Shown: piece after piece, positions 11,659 to 11,669 of the stretch
How positions within the stretch are numbered: the first letter of the stretch is position 1
Layout of the letters: each line of letters begins with the position of its first letter
Source of the DNA: Candidatus Bathyarchaeota archaeon
Lineage (GTDB): Archaea; Thermoproteota; Bathyarchaeia; TCS64
Reading direction: 5' to 3'
DNA: 11,669 nucleotides
Assembly: GCA_030669135.1 (NCBI GenBank)
Contig: DAOVEE010000044.1
Span: 1 to 11,669, forward strand
The notes under the pieces: model-generated
Told to the model about the DNA's origin: nothing
The model's input: the letters and a program-made list of their open reading frames with translations, nothing else
Database searches by the model: none
Made by a program: the position numbers and the translations under genes

Positions 11659-11669
11659 TCTAAGACCGT

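Noticed and set aside
1..11669. CRISPR array, insertion sequence, integrase or attachment-site repeats
   Set aside because: No regularly spaced repeats, transposase motifs or long terminal repeats were seen on reading both strands.

Overview
The window looks like chromosomal DNA of an archaeon, most likely a thermophilic member of the TACK group; I cannot place it more precisely. The evidence is a NurA-HerA repair pair, a methyltransferase resembling the crenarchaeal lysine methyltransferase aKMT, a COG1839 adenosine-specific kinase, many small winged-helix proteins, and TATA-like boxes about 20-40 nt upstream of most first genes, which mostly lack a Shine-Dalgarno sequence. Three genes (gpmI, a zinc-lid adk and a DUF1846 gene) belong to families more typical of bacteria, so the metabolic set is mixed. 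No mobile element, CRISPR array, tRNA or rRNA was seen.

Positions 1-6394 carry housekeeping metabolism in single genes and small divergent or convergent pairs: a DUF1846 gene cut by the window edge (-), 2,3-bisphosphoglycerate-independent phosphoglycerate mutase (-), a DUF2905-like membrane protein (-), adenylate kinase (+), adenosine-specific kinase (-), an aKMT-like methyltransferase (+), aspartate carbamoyltransferase PyrB without an adjacent pyrI (-), a 95-residue orphan (+) and a Nudix hydrolase (-). A GC-rich segment at 3846-3941, between two divergent promoters, could encode a small structured RNA.

Positions 6432-9010 hold nurA-herA (-) with a 16-bp overlap. They encode the nuclease and the hexameric translocase of the archaeal DNA-end resection machine. 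mre11 and rad50 are not beside them.

Positions 9223-11626 form a cluster of regulators. Four winged-helix genes of about 80 codons (+) lie end to end. The 1st and 3rd resemble each other, as do the 2nd and 4th, which suggests duplication of a two-gene unit. A hairpin/T-tract terminator follows. Next comes a TrmB/MarR-like gene (+) with a perfect inverted repeat over its promoter. Facing it is a two-gene operon (-) of paralogous two-domain proteins (an N-terminal beta-hairpin/helix module plus a C-terminal winged helix). Seven likely DNA-binding proteins in 2.4 kb, with palindromes at two promoters, are the least explained part of the window.

All four convergent gene pairs overlap or abut at their stop codons, so each mRNA 3' end must be antisense to its neighbour.
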